A stretch of 64,000 bases of DNA from Bradyrhizobium sp. 170 (GTDB taxonomy: Bacteria > Pseudomonadota > Alphaproteobacteria > Rhizobiales > Xanthobacteraceae): the NCBI RefSeq assembly GCF_023101085.1, contig NZ_CP064703.1:4340001-4404000 (forward strand). Direction: 5' to 3'. Below are positions 37,052-45,374 of this stretch, one piece after another. The notes below the pieces were generated by a model that saw only the letters and a list, made by a program, of their open reading frames with translations, made no database searches and was not told the DNA's origin. The position numbers were made by a program, and so were the translations under genes. Every line of letters starts with the position of its first letter. The first letter of the stretch is position 1.

Positions 37052-37913
37052 GGCGTTGCGCAGCATTGCGCAGCCAGGGCCACCCGCGCCCGAACGCATC
37101 CAATGGGTCGAGGCGCGGGGGCGGGCATTTTCATTCACGCTTGCCGCCGGCCTGCCGCTGCTGGAGGCCGCGCGCGGCGGCTTTGCCGAAGCCGGCTTTT
37201 CCGGCGGCGTGCTGAGCATGCGGGGAGGGGCGCTCGGGCCCTTTGCCTATGTGATGCCGGCGCTGTCGAAGACCGGCGCCAATGCGGCGTTCTACAGCGA
37301 CATTTTTCGCCCCTCCGGCATTACGCGGCTGAAGCTTGGCGCGATGACGCTCGGCGAGCGCGATCGCGCGCCGTTCTTCCATTGCCACGGGCTGTGGACC
37401 GAGTCCGACGGCTCTCTGCACGGTGGCCACATTCTCCCCGAGGAGAGCATCGTCGCCGAATCGTTTGCAGTGGAAGCGTTCGGCATCGACGGCGCGATCT
37501 TCACGGCGGAGCCCGATCCCGAGACCAATTTCAAATTGTTCGGACCGGTGGCGCGCGCCGGCACCGATGTGAAGGCCGAGCGCCGCGCCTTCGCGCTGCG
37601 GCTGCGGCCGAATCAGGATTTTGCCGCGGCGCTGGAGACCTTCTGCCGGCAGCACGGAATCCTGCGCGCGCGGATTCATGGCGGCGTCGGCTCTACCATT
37701 GGCGCGCATTTCACCGACGGCCGGACCGTCGTGCCGTTTGCGACCGAGCTTGCGATCAAGGCCGGCACCGTCGCGCCCGGCGCCGATAGCACGCTGCAGG
37801 CGGAGCTCGACGTCGCGCTGGTCGATTATCTCGGCGGCATCGCCGAGGGCCGGCTGATGCGCGGCGACAATCCGGTGCTGATGACGATGGAGCTGGTGCT
37901 CGAGGTGATCTGA
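36999..37913 (+). CDS. Tandem PPC/DUF296-domain protein
   Basis: A 304-residue protein built of two PPC (DUF296, AF1517-like) domains. The first (about 45-165) has GITRLKLGAMTLGERD, APFFHCHGLW and GGHILPEESIVAESF; the second (about 190-300) has FALRLRPNQDFAAALETFCR, HGILRARIHGGVGSTIGAHF and GDNPVLMTMELVLEV. Bacterial PPC proteins are trimeric and sometimes called DNA-binding by analogy with plant AT-hook proteins, but no AT-hook is present here. The chosen ATG lies within the acyl-CoA synthetase gene in another frame; a later start would shorten the overlap. Coupling suggests a role linked to the synthetase. Confidence 0.88.
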   Translation: MNSRREGCLNLSPRRIAEALRSIAQPGPPAPERIQWVEARGRAFSFTLAAGLPLLEAARGGFAEAGFSGGVLSMRGGALGPFAYVMPALSKTGANAAFYSDIFRPSGITRLKLGAMTLGERDRAPFFHCHGLWTESDGSLHGGHILPEESIVAESFAVEAFGIDGAIFTAEPDPETNFKLFGPVARAGTDVKAERRAFALRLRPNQDFAAALETFCRQHGILRARIHGGVGSTIGAHFTDGRTVVPFATELAIKAGTVAPGADSTLQAELDVALVDYLGGIAEGRLMRGDNPVLMTMELVLEVI

Positions 37914-37928
37914 GTACTTCCGTGGTCC

Positions 37929-38013
37929 GTAGGGTGGGCAAAGGCGCGTTTGCGCCGTGCCCACCACCTTCTTTGCGGACGAATGGTGGGCACGCTACGC
38001 TTTGCCCACCCTA
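37929..38013. repeat. Dispersed palindromic repeat, family C (gtagggtgggcaaagg ... ctttgcccaccctac)
   Basis: Arms GTAGGGTGGGCAAAGGCGCG and ACGCTTTGCCCACCCTAC with an inner GTGCCCACCA/TGGTGGGCAC pair. Relatives at 43057-43130 and 44774-44848 share the GTAGGxTGGG ends. It lies between converging genes. Confidence 0.87.
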
Positions 38014-38025
38014 CAGTTCACGGCT

Positions 38026-38691
38026 TTACCTGAAGTGATAGTTCACCCCGACCTTGATGGTGTGGAAGTCGAGGTTGCCGGAAGCCAGCTGGTCGCCTAA
38101 CAGATTATAGTTCTCGCTGCCGAGGCTGGTGTACATGTATTCGCCCTTGGCCGACCAGTTCGGCGCGAACATGTATTCGAGGCCGCCGCCGATCGTAAAG
38201 CCGGAATGAGTCTGGCTATCCGAAGACGTTAGGCCTATCGCTGGCGCTGAAATGGTGGCCTTGTTGTTGGCCCACGCATAACCGCCCTTGGCGTAGATAA
38301 GCGCCGCATCCATCGCGAAGCCGGCACGGCCGGTCACGCTTCCGAATGAATTGATCTTGGAATCCGTCGTGACCAGGATGCCACCGAAGTCTTCGGTGAA
38401 GCTGTCCTTGATGCTGGCGCCGGCGGCGTCGACTTCGACGCCGAATACGAACTGGCTGCCGGGGAGCTGCCAGTTGTAGCCAACCGTGCCGCCACCAAAA
38501 CCGCCGCTGGCATCGCTATCGCCGCTTCCCCAGCCATAGCCGCCCATCGCGCCAACATAGAAGCCGGACCAGTTATACGCCGGAGACACCACCGCCGGAG
38601 GAGCCTTGGTGTAGGGCCGCGCGCGCATATCTGCGGCCGAGGCCGCGGTCGCGACCGAGAGGGCCACACCAGCTAGAAGTAGTCGTTTCAT
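38026..38691 (-). CDS. Omp25/31-type outer-membrane beta-barrel protein (1)
   Basis: A 221-residue barrel. The signal peptide MKRLLLAGVALSVATAASAA is followed by the linker DMRARPYTKAPPAVV and an eight-stranded porin-like domain opening NWSGFYVGAMGGYGWG. FAPNWSAKGEYMYTSLGS and the C-terminal VGVNYHFR with terminal aromatic are the family ending. Start at 38691, with GGGGAC upstream. Paralogues lie at 49181-49840 and 50318-51064. These proteins are abundant rhizobial surface proteins; pore activity is not proven. Confidence 0.92.
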   Translation of the reverse strand: MKRLLLAGVALSVATAASAADMRARPYTKAPPAVVSPAYNWSGFYVGAMGGYGWGSGDSDASGGFGGGTVGYNWQLPGSQFVFGVEVDAAGASIKDSFTEDFGGILVTTDSKINSFGSVTGRAGFAMDAALIYAKGGYAWANNKATISAPAIGLTSSDSQTHSGFTIGGGLEYMFAPNWSAKGEYMYTSLGSENYNLLGDQLASGNLDFHTIKVGVNYHFR

Positions 38692-39056
38692 GTTTTGTCC
38701 CCTAAAGTTGAACATTCGTATAACCGCCTGCGGGCTCGATAGCGAACCGATCGCACCGGCATGGTGACGCATCGTTGTGGAAGCGGGCGCGAATGCGCCC
38801 CCAAAGAGCCGTCTGCAAGCGACGTTTAGCGGATGTGAGAACGTTCGCTTGCGTATTAACTATGCGATGCATATGCCGGCAAAAATTGGACCGAAGCGCG
38901 ACCGCGCATTGGCGCGGGCAGGTTGCTATTTCGACAGCAGTGCGGCGACGTGTGGCGCGGAATTGTTCGACTTGCGAAGAAAGAGGAGGCGGCATTCGTG
39001 TCATCACGATCGTTATCTCCGCGTGTGCGAGTGTTCGGTGTGTTGCGGCCTCTCCA

Positions 39057-39170
39057 CGTCATTGCGAGCGAAGCAAAGCAATCCACTCTTTCCTTGTGCC
39101 GGTACATGGATTGCTTCGCGGAGCCTGTCATCGGGCGCGCATTCGCGCGACCCGTTGGCTCGCAATGACG
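39057..39170. repeat. Dispersed palindromic repeat, family A
   Basis: Left arm CGTCATTGCGAGCGAAGCAA, right arm ending GGCTCGCAATGACG, with GCAATCCA/TGGATTGC inside. The right half carries an extra GATGACAGGCTCCG-like inverted insert. Confidence 0.85.
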
Positions 39171-39234
39171 GTGGATGCAGTGTCGCGATCTCGCGGCGCG
39201 TTGCGTCCGAGGTGTGCAATTTCGTTTGTCCCTC

Positions 39235-39860
39235 TTGAGATTCAGAGGGCGCAGGGAAGACCGGATGCTCGCTGCACCCGCGGTCTCGTGTGCAATTTGC
39301 GCGTAAGAAGACGCACACGAGCATACAGGTTCAGCGGAAACACTCCGGCCTTCCCTGCGCAATGGCTTTACGGCTTATAGCGAGCTCTCCCCGGTGAACG
39401 GCTCTTTTGCCACCGTCGCCCCCAAGAAGCTTGCTTCTCGAGAACTTGACGCCAGCACCGCGGCGTCAGGACCACACGACTTCGCCGTACGCTTTAGCCC
39501 GCCTCGTCAGTCATGGCTTCCGCGTCCATCGCATCTCACCGCACGTTCGTGACGATCGCGAGCGCCCCTCAATTGGGTGAGACGCGCGGAGTTATGCCGC
39601 TGATTTGGGTTGGCGGAGAAGCAATTTGTTTTTTCGCCTGGGTCTGGACGACCCAAATCAGCTTGAATCCATTCAGCAAATTGGAATTTACGCGCAACGC
39701 TGATTTGGTCGCTCGAGCCGTGATGTGCGCCCGGTGTTGCTTCGCCGCGCTGCACGGCTCCGGGAGCTTGCCTGTCGGACAAGTCCGATCGCGTTTTGTG
39801 AAGCGCGCCACACGCAGGAATAATGTTCGGACGCAATATCGCCCGGCGTTTGGTGCGACT
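39235..39860. repeat. Gene-free dispersed element, possibly a decayed mobile or structured repeat
   Basis: About 0.6 kb without a plausible gene: open frames on both strands are Arg/Ser/Cys-rich and lack family features or ribosome-binding sites. It has internal structure: GCTGATTTGGGT at 39598-39609 and its exact reverse complement ACCCAAATCAGC at 39651-39662, and a further GCTGATTTGG at 39699-39708. Text such as CAGGTTCAGCGGAAACACTC and CACCGCGGCGTCAGGACCAC is, from memory, repeated in many Bradyrhizobium genomes, often with spurious gene calls. Copy number here cannot be checked. The rest of the interval from the Omp gene to the subtilase holds only family A repeat and presumed promoters. 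Confidence 0.45.
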
Positions 39861-39989
39861 AAATTACCGGTTGTTGAACTCCTAGAACGCAACTAGAATC
39901 GCTTCTCTTGCGTGTAGTCATTTTTGCCTGCCTGTCGCAGCACCGACAGGACTTTCGATTTCAAACATTCACTTTGATGGAGAATTCCG

Positions 39990-41497
39990 ATGGCAGCAAA
40001 GAAAGCAAGGAAATCCAGATCAACCAAATCGACCAGCGCGACCAAAACCAGAGCCGGCTTCGTATCGACCACAACGACGGATGCGGATATTCCCGATTAT
40101 GTCGTGGTCGAACTTCGCTATGAAGCGCCGGTTGCGTTCAGCGCCAGGCGATTTGCCGCGCCGGCCGCGGCCGAACCGCAGGCGGATTCCCTCAACGAGG
40201 TTCTTTCGAAATTCGACATCGCGGCCATGCGCTCGCAGTTTCACCTGCCCGCGGACACGATCAGGTCCCGTGTCGAGGTGGCCGCAACACTGCCGTCCGA
40301 GCCGCAGCCGGCGCGGTTTGCGAAGCGGGGAATGGATGCCGATTTTATCCAGAGCGGCTTTGTGCAGGTGGTGCCGAAGTCGGGCGCGGACGCCAAGAAG
40401 ATTGTCACGGCGCTGAAACGGCAGAAAGCGGTGTGGGACGCCTATGTGGCGCCGCGTCCCGTGCCGGCCATGCCAGCCGGATCGGCTGCCGGAAGCCGTA
40501 ACTTCGAACCTTCGCAAGGCTATCTCTACGACGCGCCGAACGGAATCGGCGCCGCTGCGGTGTGGGGCCTCGCAGGCGCCAAGGGCAGCGGCATCACCAT
40601 CTGTGACATCGAGGGCAATTGGAACCGGCAACATGAGGATCTGCCGAGCGGCATCCCGTTGCTCGGCGGCACCGTCATCAACGATCTCGGATGGAGAAAC
40701 CACGGTACGGCCGTGCTCGGCGAAATGATTTCGATCCCGATGCAAGGGGCTGCGTCGGCATCAGCCATCAGGCCAAGGGCGCGGTCCATTCCGCGGTCAT
40801 CAATGGTGTGTTCAACACGGCTGGCGCCATCAGCAATGCGGCGGCGCAGCTCAAGAAGGGCGACGTGATACTGATCGAACTGCAGGCGACCGGCCCGAAC
40901 GGAAACTACGTCGCCATGCAGTACTGGTCCGACATATTCACCGCGATCAAGGCGGCGGTCGACAAGGGCATCACGGTCGTCGAGGCCGCCGGCAACGGCA
41001 ATGAGAATTTCGACCTGGCTGTGTTCAACAACACCGGCCTGCAGAAGGACAGCGGCGCCATCGTGGTCGGCGCCGGCGTGCCGCCGACCAATCATGTCGA
41101 CTTCGACGGTTTTGGCGCGGGGCTGCCGTCCTACGCTTCGCTCGGCGTTCCCAGGTCGCGCATCTTCTTTTCCAACTACGGCAAGATCGTCAACGTGCAG
41201 GGCTGGGGCTGGCATGTGACCACGCTGGGCTATGGCGATGCGCGGGGCGGCGCGTCGGAAAATACCTGGTACACGCTGCGCTTCTCCGGCACATCGAGCG
41301 CTTCGCCGATCGTTACCGGCGCGGTGGCGTGCCTGCAGGGGCGGGCCAGGGCAAAAAACGGCGCGCCCATGACACCCAAGAAGGTGAGGGACATATTGGT
41401 GGCGACGGGAACACCGCAGCAGGCGGGACCCGGCGTTCCCTTGACGCAGCATATCGGACCGCTGCCCAACCTGGTTGATGCGATGAAGAAGGTGTAA
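39990..41497 (+). pseudogene. Subtilisin-like (S8) serine peptidase, frameshifted
   Basis: A subtilase split between two frames. From the ATG at 39990: a basic start, an N-terminal propeptide-like domain containing FVQVVPKSGADAKKIVTALK (about 124-158), then the catalytic Asp in ITICDIEGNW (Asp206) and His in GWRNHGTAVLGEM (His238). Reading then leaves frame near 40,738; the continuation one base back gives DARGCVGISHQAKGAVHSAV and on to the oxyanion and Ser region LRFSGTSSASPIVTGAVACL. All three catalytic residues survive, and one missing base near 40,738 explains everything. Either the gene is newly inactivated, or it is a sequencing error. No signal peptide is evident. A propeptide-like gene follows 12 bp downstream. 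Confidence 0.85.
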
Positions 41498-41509
41498 TAA
41501 ACTTAAGGG

Positions 41510-41866
41510 ATGATGCCAGCCGTGCCGGCGCCGAAGAGCGCAGCGATCCGCGTTCCGGTCGAACTGAAACTTAAGCGCAATTACAAATATGACTCGCACA
41601 AGCGTATGTTCGAGTCAGGCTCCGGCACGAGCTTCGATCCCCATCGCGACCTGCCGAAAGACACCCGTATCGTCTACAAGGTGCCGGCCTTGGCCGACGC
41701 CGACGAGTCAGGGCTTTCCAAGCCCGAGAGGGAATTGCGGCGCTACATGCAGGTGATCCTGCCGCCGGGCGTGTCGCCGCAGGATTTTGTCGAAATCGTC
41801 CGTGCATGGCCGAGCGTCGAAGAGGCCTCGGTCGGCCCTGATGTCAGCCTGCCGAACGCCAGGTGA
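41510..41866 (+). CDS. Stand-alone subtilase propeptide/inhibitor-like protein
   Basis: A 118-residue protein of no named family. Its C-terminal segment YMQVILPPGVSPQDFVEIVR, then AWPSVEEASVGPDVSLP lines up by eye with the propeptide-like part of the upstream peptidase (FVQVVPKSGADAKKIVTALK and onward): both have an aliphatic strand, a Gly/Asp turn, an amphipathic helix and a strand with a Val/Ala-rich end. This is the ferredoxin-like arrangement of peptidase inhibitor I9 domains. Spacing implies cotranscription. A dedicated inhibitor or folding chaperone for the peptidase is therefore a plausible inference, not proven. Confidence 0.6.
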   Translation: MMPAVPAPKSAAIRVPVELKLKRNYKYDSHKRMFESGSGTSFDPHRDLPKDTRIVYKVPALADADESGLSKPERELRRYMQVILPPGVSPQDFVEIVRAWPSVEEASVGPDVSLPNAR

Positions 41867-41885
41867 CAAACTCCAGGTGGACCGG

Positions 41886-42209
41886 TCACCGCAGCTTTCG
41901 CACGTGAACATTGATGTCGAGATCGATCTCGCTGACGCAGGTCTGCGTCGTGCGGTGCGAGCCGCCCTCGTGCCAGCGGCCCTCGTGCGCGTGGGCGTTT
42001 TTGACACCAGCCAGCTTCAGGCAGCGCCATTGCGGCAGCGGGCCTGAGCTCTCGCCGCCGAACTGCCAGGCCAGCACGACCTCTTCGCCGCGTCTGTTGG
42101 TGCCGATGATGTGCGGGCATAGTTCGCGGACGCGTCCGTCATAGCGGCAGACGATTTGCTGCTCGCCGAGAATGGCGTTGCGGAAGAGGGTGTAGGTGGC
42201 GCTTGGCAT
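41886..42209 (-). CDS. Small WYL-like beta-barrel protein
   Basis: A 107-residue cytoplasmic protein. The run QQIVCRYDGRVRELCPHIIG, then NRRGEEVVLAWQFGGESSGP and WRCLKLAGVKN resembles the Sm/SH3-like barrel of WYL domains and related small proteins that are widespread in Proteobacteria. No DNA-binding domain is attached. It is divergent, with 81 bp between starts, from an AAA ATPase gene and converges on the propeptide-like gene. A ligand-sensing role can only be guessed. Confidence 0.72.
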   Translation of the reverse strand: MPSATYTLFRNAILGEQQIVCRYDGRVRELCPHIIGTNRRGEEVVLAWQFGGESSGPLPQWRCLKLAGVKNAHAHEGRWHEGGSHRTTQTCVSEIDLDINVHVRKLR

Positions 42210-42290
42210 CGCGGGTGTGCCATCTAGGATTGTACGGCATTCCCTGTATAACCGTAGCGAACGACTTTGTTTCCCTAGGGATCCGAGCCG

Positions 42291-43049
42291 ATGGCTTCCA
42301 GACGCAATCGCCCGATCAATCTGCCGGCGCCATATCTCAAGCGCATCTGGCTCGAGCCATCGCGGATCACCAACCGCGAGGCCTATCCGTTCTGCCTGCC
42401 GCTGCTGCGCGACGATTTTGAAATCGGTTTCGACAGGGCGATTACCATCATCGTCGGCGAGAACGGCACCGGCAAGTCGACGCTGCTCGAAGGGATCGCC
42501 GTGCTGGCCGGATTCAACGAAGCCGGCGGCGCCAAGGGTTACATGACGGTCGACCATTCGGACGCGCGCGAAAAAATGGGCGGACAACTTTCGACGGCGC
42601 TTCGCGCAAGCTGGCTGCCCAAGATCACCGGCGGCGGTTGGTTCTTCCGCGCCGAGAGCTTCTTTTCGGTCGCACGATATCTGGACGCCGCCGGCAGCCC
42701 CTATGCCGACTTCCTTTCCCATTCCCACGGCGAGGGCTTCCTGCGCTTCTTCGAGGAGCGCTGCCAGCGGCAGGGCATCTTCATCTTCGACGAACCGGAA
42801 TCCGCGCTGTCGCCCTCGCGCCAGATCGCGTTCCTGAAGCTGATGCGGCGGATGGAGGACATCGGCCATTGCCAGATCATCATGGCCACGCATTCGCCGA
42901 TGCTGATGGCATACCCAAACGCGACACTGCTGCGGCTGACGAAATACGGGCTGGAGCCGGTGACGGTAAAGGACACCGACCACTACAAGGTCATGCGGGA
43001 GTTTTGCGAGGACCCGAAGGGATTTGTCGACGCGGCGATCGTGGATTGA
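42291..43049 (+). CDS. ABC-type AAA family ATPase
   Basis: A 252-residue stand-alone ATPase. Walker A is ITIIVGENGTGKSTLLEGI (about residues 51-69), a SHSHGEGFLRFFEERC segment replaces the ABC signature helix, Walker B is GIFIFDEPESALSPSRQ and the switch His is in IMATHSPMLMAYP. This is the COG3910-type predicted ATPase, related to SMC/OLD cores but without a coiled coil or TOPRIM domain. The role is unknown; some relatives act in anti-phage systems together with a nuclease, but none is next to it here. Confidence 0.92.
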   Translation: MASRRNRPINLPAPYLKRIWLEPSRITNREAYPFCLPLLRDDFEIGFDRAITIIVGENGTGKSTLLEGIAVLAGFNEAGGAKGYMTVDHSDAREKMGGQLSTALRASWLPKITGGGWFFRAESFFSVARYLDAAGSPYADFLSHSHGEGFLRFFEERCQRQGIFIFDEPESALSPSRQIAFLKLMRRMEDIGHCQIIMATHSPMLMAYPNATLLRLTKYGLEPVTVKDTDHYKVMREFCEDPKGFVDAAIVD

Positions 43050-43056
43050 AGCATTT

Positions 43057-43130
43057 GTAGGGTGGGTAGAGCGAAGCGAAACCCACCGCTTGCGAAGGTG
43101 ATGGGTTTCGCTGCGCTCTACCCATCCTAC
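43057..43130. repeat. Dispersed palindromic repeat, family C
   Basis: Arms GTAGGGTGGGTAGAGCGAAG and GCGCTCTACCCATCCTAC with AAACCCAC/GTGGGTTT-like inner pair. Very like 44774-44848. Confidence 0.88.
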
Positions 43131-43258
43131 GGTACCGTCCGACGCAACGCCGCGCGTCGCGCCGGCGCCACAAACCAGCCTCCTTTAGTCTGAAAATGCG
43201 TTACGATAACGCCGCTGCGCGGCTAGCGCGGGCCAACAAGAGACAGTGAGGAAGCGAC

Positions 43259-43801
43259 ATGAGGACGACGCTCGCGAGGGTGGGGGCCGTGGTGGCGGCG
43301 CTGGCAGTGATGGGGATCGCCTGGGCGCACGGGCCAACCCGCCAGAAGGTGCGGGAATCGATCGAGATCAACGCGCCGCCGGCCAAGGTGTGGGCCGCGA
43401 TCGGCAATTTCCAGGACATGAGCTGGCTGCCGCCGGTCAGCAAGACCGAGGGCACCAAAGGCAACGCTATCGAGGCCACGCGGCGATTGACGCTGGCGAC
43501 CGGTGCGACCGTCGATGAGGAGCTCTACAAATACGACGCCGAGACGATGACCTATTCGTACCGGATCACCGCCGTGGATGTGAAGGTGCTACCGGTCACC
43601 AACTATTCGTCCACCCTGACGGTGACGCCCAGCGCCGACGGCAAGGGCAGCAGCCTGGAGTGGGCCGGCGCGTTCTATCGCGGCTTTCCCAACAACGACC
43701 CGCCGCCGGAGCTGAGCGACGAGGCTGCCGTGAAGGCGGTGAGCGGGCTCTATAGAGTGGGCCTCGAGGCGCTGAAGAAGAAGGTCGAAAGCGGAAGCTG
43801 A
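43259..43801 (+). CDS. Exported SRPBCC protein, MxaD-like
   Basis: A 180-residue periplasmic protein. The signal peptide MRTTLARVGAVVAALAVMGI ends WAHG; the mature part is a START/SRPBCC fold with SIEINAPPAKVWAAIGNFQD, then GATVDEELYKYDAETMTYSY and FPNNDPPPELSDEAAVKAV. This resembles MxaD, an accessory of periplasmic PQQ-dependent methanol dehydrogenases, and similar proteins near lanthanide-dependent XoxF. It is followed after 2 bp by a YncE-like propeller gene, a pairing common in PQQ-alcohol-oxidation loci. No dehydrogenase is in the window, so the partner must lie elsewhere or the role differs. Confidence 0.88.
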   Translation: MRTTLARVGAVVAALAVMGIAWAHGPTRQKVRESIEINAPPAKVWAAIGNFQDMSWLPPVSKTEGTKGNAIEATRRLTLATGATVDEELYKYDAETMTYSYRITAVDVKVLPVTNYSSTLTVTPSADGKGSSLEWAGAFYRGFPNNDPPPELSDEAAVKAVSGLYRVGLEALKKKVESGS

Positions 43802-43803
43802 TC

Positions 43804-44751
43804 GTGCGGGCGATCGCTCTGGCGGCGCTCGTCGCCGGCATCGGCGCGGCGTGGGCCGAGCAGGCGCGGGCCGAGGAAGCGTTCGTCACCAATCAGCTCA
43901 GCGAAAACCTGACGGTCGTGGATCTCACGTCCTTGCAGCCGGTCGCGACCATCGCGATCGGCGGCAAGCCTGCGGGCATAGCCATTACGCCGGATGGACG
44001 CTTCGCCTATGTGACGAGCCCCGACGCCAAGGCGCTGACGGTGGTCGATGCCGCCGCACGCCGGATCATCGGGAAGATCAACACCGGCGGTGGTCCGCTC
44101 GGCGTCGCCGTGGCGCCGGATGGCGCCACCGTCTATGTGGCCGACTGGTACGCCGCTGCGGTGCGGGTGATCGATCCGGTCGCGCAGCGCGTGATCGCTG
44201 ATATCGCGGTCGGCGCCTCGCCGTCGGGACTCGCGGTGACGCCGGACGGACGGCTCCTGCTCTCGGCGGACCGCGACGCCGACAGCGTGTCCGTCATCGA
44301 TACCGCGACGCGCCAGCGGCGGGCTGTGATCAAGGTCGGGGAACGCCCGTTTGGCATCACCATCGATGCGGAGGGCCGGCGTGCCTACACCGCCAATGTC
44401 GGATCGAACGATGTCTCGGTGATCGATATCGTGGAGGCCCGCGAGATCGGGCGCGTGAAGACGGGCTTGCGCCCCTATGCGGTCGCACTCGCGCAAGGGC
44501 GCGGCTTCGTCACCGACCAGTATGACGGCACCGTCAGCGTGTTCGATCTCTCAACGCTGGCGCCGGTCAAGCGCATCACTGTGGGCGATTACCCGGAAGG
44601 GATCGCCGCGACGGCGGACGGCCGACGCATCATCGTGGCGAACTGGGAGAGCAACTCGATCAGCGTGATCGATGCGGCCGAGCTGAAGGTGACCGGCGAG
44701 ATCAAGGTCGGCGACGGGCCGCGGGCGTTCGGGGCGTTTCTACGGCGGTAG
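43804..44751 (+). CDS. YncE-like YVTN beta-propeller protein, exported
   Basis: A 315-residue periplasmic propeller. After a short leader (VRAIALAALVAGIGAAWAEQ) come about seven blades with the YVTN-type pattern, such as GIAITPDGRFAYVTSPDAKA, GVAVAPDGATVYVADWYAAA and GLAVTPDGRLLLSADRDADS, each closing with SVIDT or like. The start is a GTG 2 bp after the SRPBCC stop, so the genes are coupled. Such propellers accompany PQQ-dependent dehydrogenases and cytochromes; a ligand or protein partner is unknown. Confidence 0.93.
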   Translation: MRAIALAALVAGIGAAWAEQARAEEAFVTNQLSENLTVVDLTSLQPVATIAIGGKPAGIAITPDGRFAYVTSPDAKALTVVDAAARRIIGKINTGGGPLGVAVAPDGATVYVADWYAAAVRVIDPVAQRVIADIAVGASPSGLAVTPDGRLLLSADRDADSVSVIDTATRQRRAVIKVGERPFGITIDAEGRRAYTANVGSNDVSVIDIVEAREIGRVKTGLRPYAVALAQGRGFVTDQYDGTVSVFDLSTLAPVKRITVGDYPEGIAATADGRRIIVANWESNSISVIDAAELKVTGEIKVGDGPRAFGAFLRR

Positions 44752-44773
44752 TCGGCGAGGGGCGCGTAGGTGC

Positions 44774-44848
44774 GTAGGATGGGTGGAGCGAAGCGAAACC
44801 CATCGTTTGCGAACGTGATGGGTTTCGCTGCGCTCTACCCATCCTATA
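44774..44848. repeat. Dispersed palindromic repeat, family C
   Basis: Arms GTAGGATGGGTGGAGCGAAG and GCTGCGCTCTACCCATCCTA with AAACCCATC/GATGGGTTT inside. Nearly the same as 43057-43130. Confidence 0.88.
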
Positions 44849-44973
44849 CGCTGGATCAAACCCGCGACGGGAACGCCAACCCAGCGTCGGTGCACCGCGG
44901 CAACCGGACGCGCGCACATGCCGGGTGCGTTGGTGCTATAATGCCGGGAGAACGAGAAAACAGGGAGGACGCC

Positions 44974-45306
44974 ATGCCTCGTACCCTGGTGCCCAGTGAT
45001 CGCGTGGAGCACGCGAACGTCTACGGGCAAGACGGCGAAAAACTCGGTACGATCGAACGACTGATGCTGGAAAAGGTGACCGGCACCGTCGCGTATGCCG
45101 TGATAAAAACCGGCGGGATACTCGCCAGCCACCACCATTATCCTGTGCGGTGGGACGCACTCAGGTTTGATCCCGAGCGTCAGGCCTTCGTGGTCGAGCT
45201 GACGCTAGAGGATCTGCGCGCCGGCCCGTCCGAGTTCGACGAAGACGATTTCGACTGGGGCGACCGCTCGCGATCCTACCCGCATCCGCACTATTGGACG
45301 GTGTAG
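44974..45306 (+). CDS. PRC-barrel domain protein
   Basis: A 110-residue cytoplasmic protein with a single PRC-barrel: HANVYGQDGEKLGTIERLML, then VAYAVIKTGGILASHHHYPV and RWDALRFDPERQAFVVELT. A Tyr/His/Asp-rich tail ends SYPHPHYWTV. AGGGAGGA lies 5 bp before the ATG at 44974; an in-frame ATG at 44941 has no such site. Stand-alone PRC-barrels of rhizobia have no fixed role; some are stress-linked. Confidence 0.88.
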   Translation: MPRTLVPSDRVEHANVYGQDGEKLGTIERLMLEKVTGTVAYAVIKTGGILASHHHYPVRWDALRFDPERQAFVVELTLEDLRAGPSEFDEDDFDWGDRSRSYPHPHYWTV

Positions 45307-45374
45307 GGCGTCGGCAGGATTAGCCGAAGGCGTAACCCACCGCTCGCGGGTAGAGAGAAGCGGCGGATCGCTTG

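Noticed and set aside
34868-37219. A 783-codon open frame on the minus strand, antisense to the acyl-CoA synthetase
   Set aside because: Its translation is His/Arg/Asp-rich with no family text, and the plus strand carries a complete enzyme. Long antisense frames are usual in GC-rich genes.
38775-39380. A 201-codon plus-strand frame in the gene-free stretch
   Set aside because: It crosses a family A repeat and the start of the structured element, is Arg/Cys-rich, and shows no ribosome-binding site.
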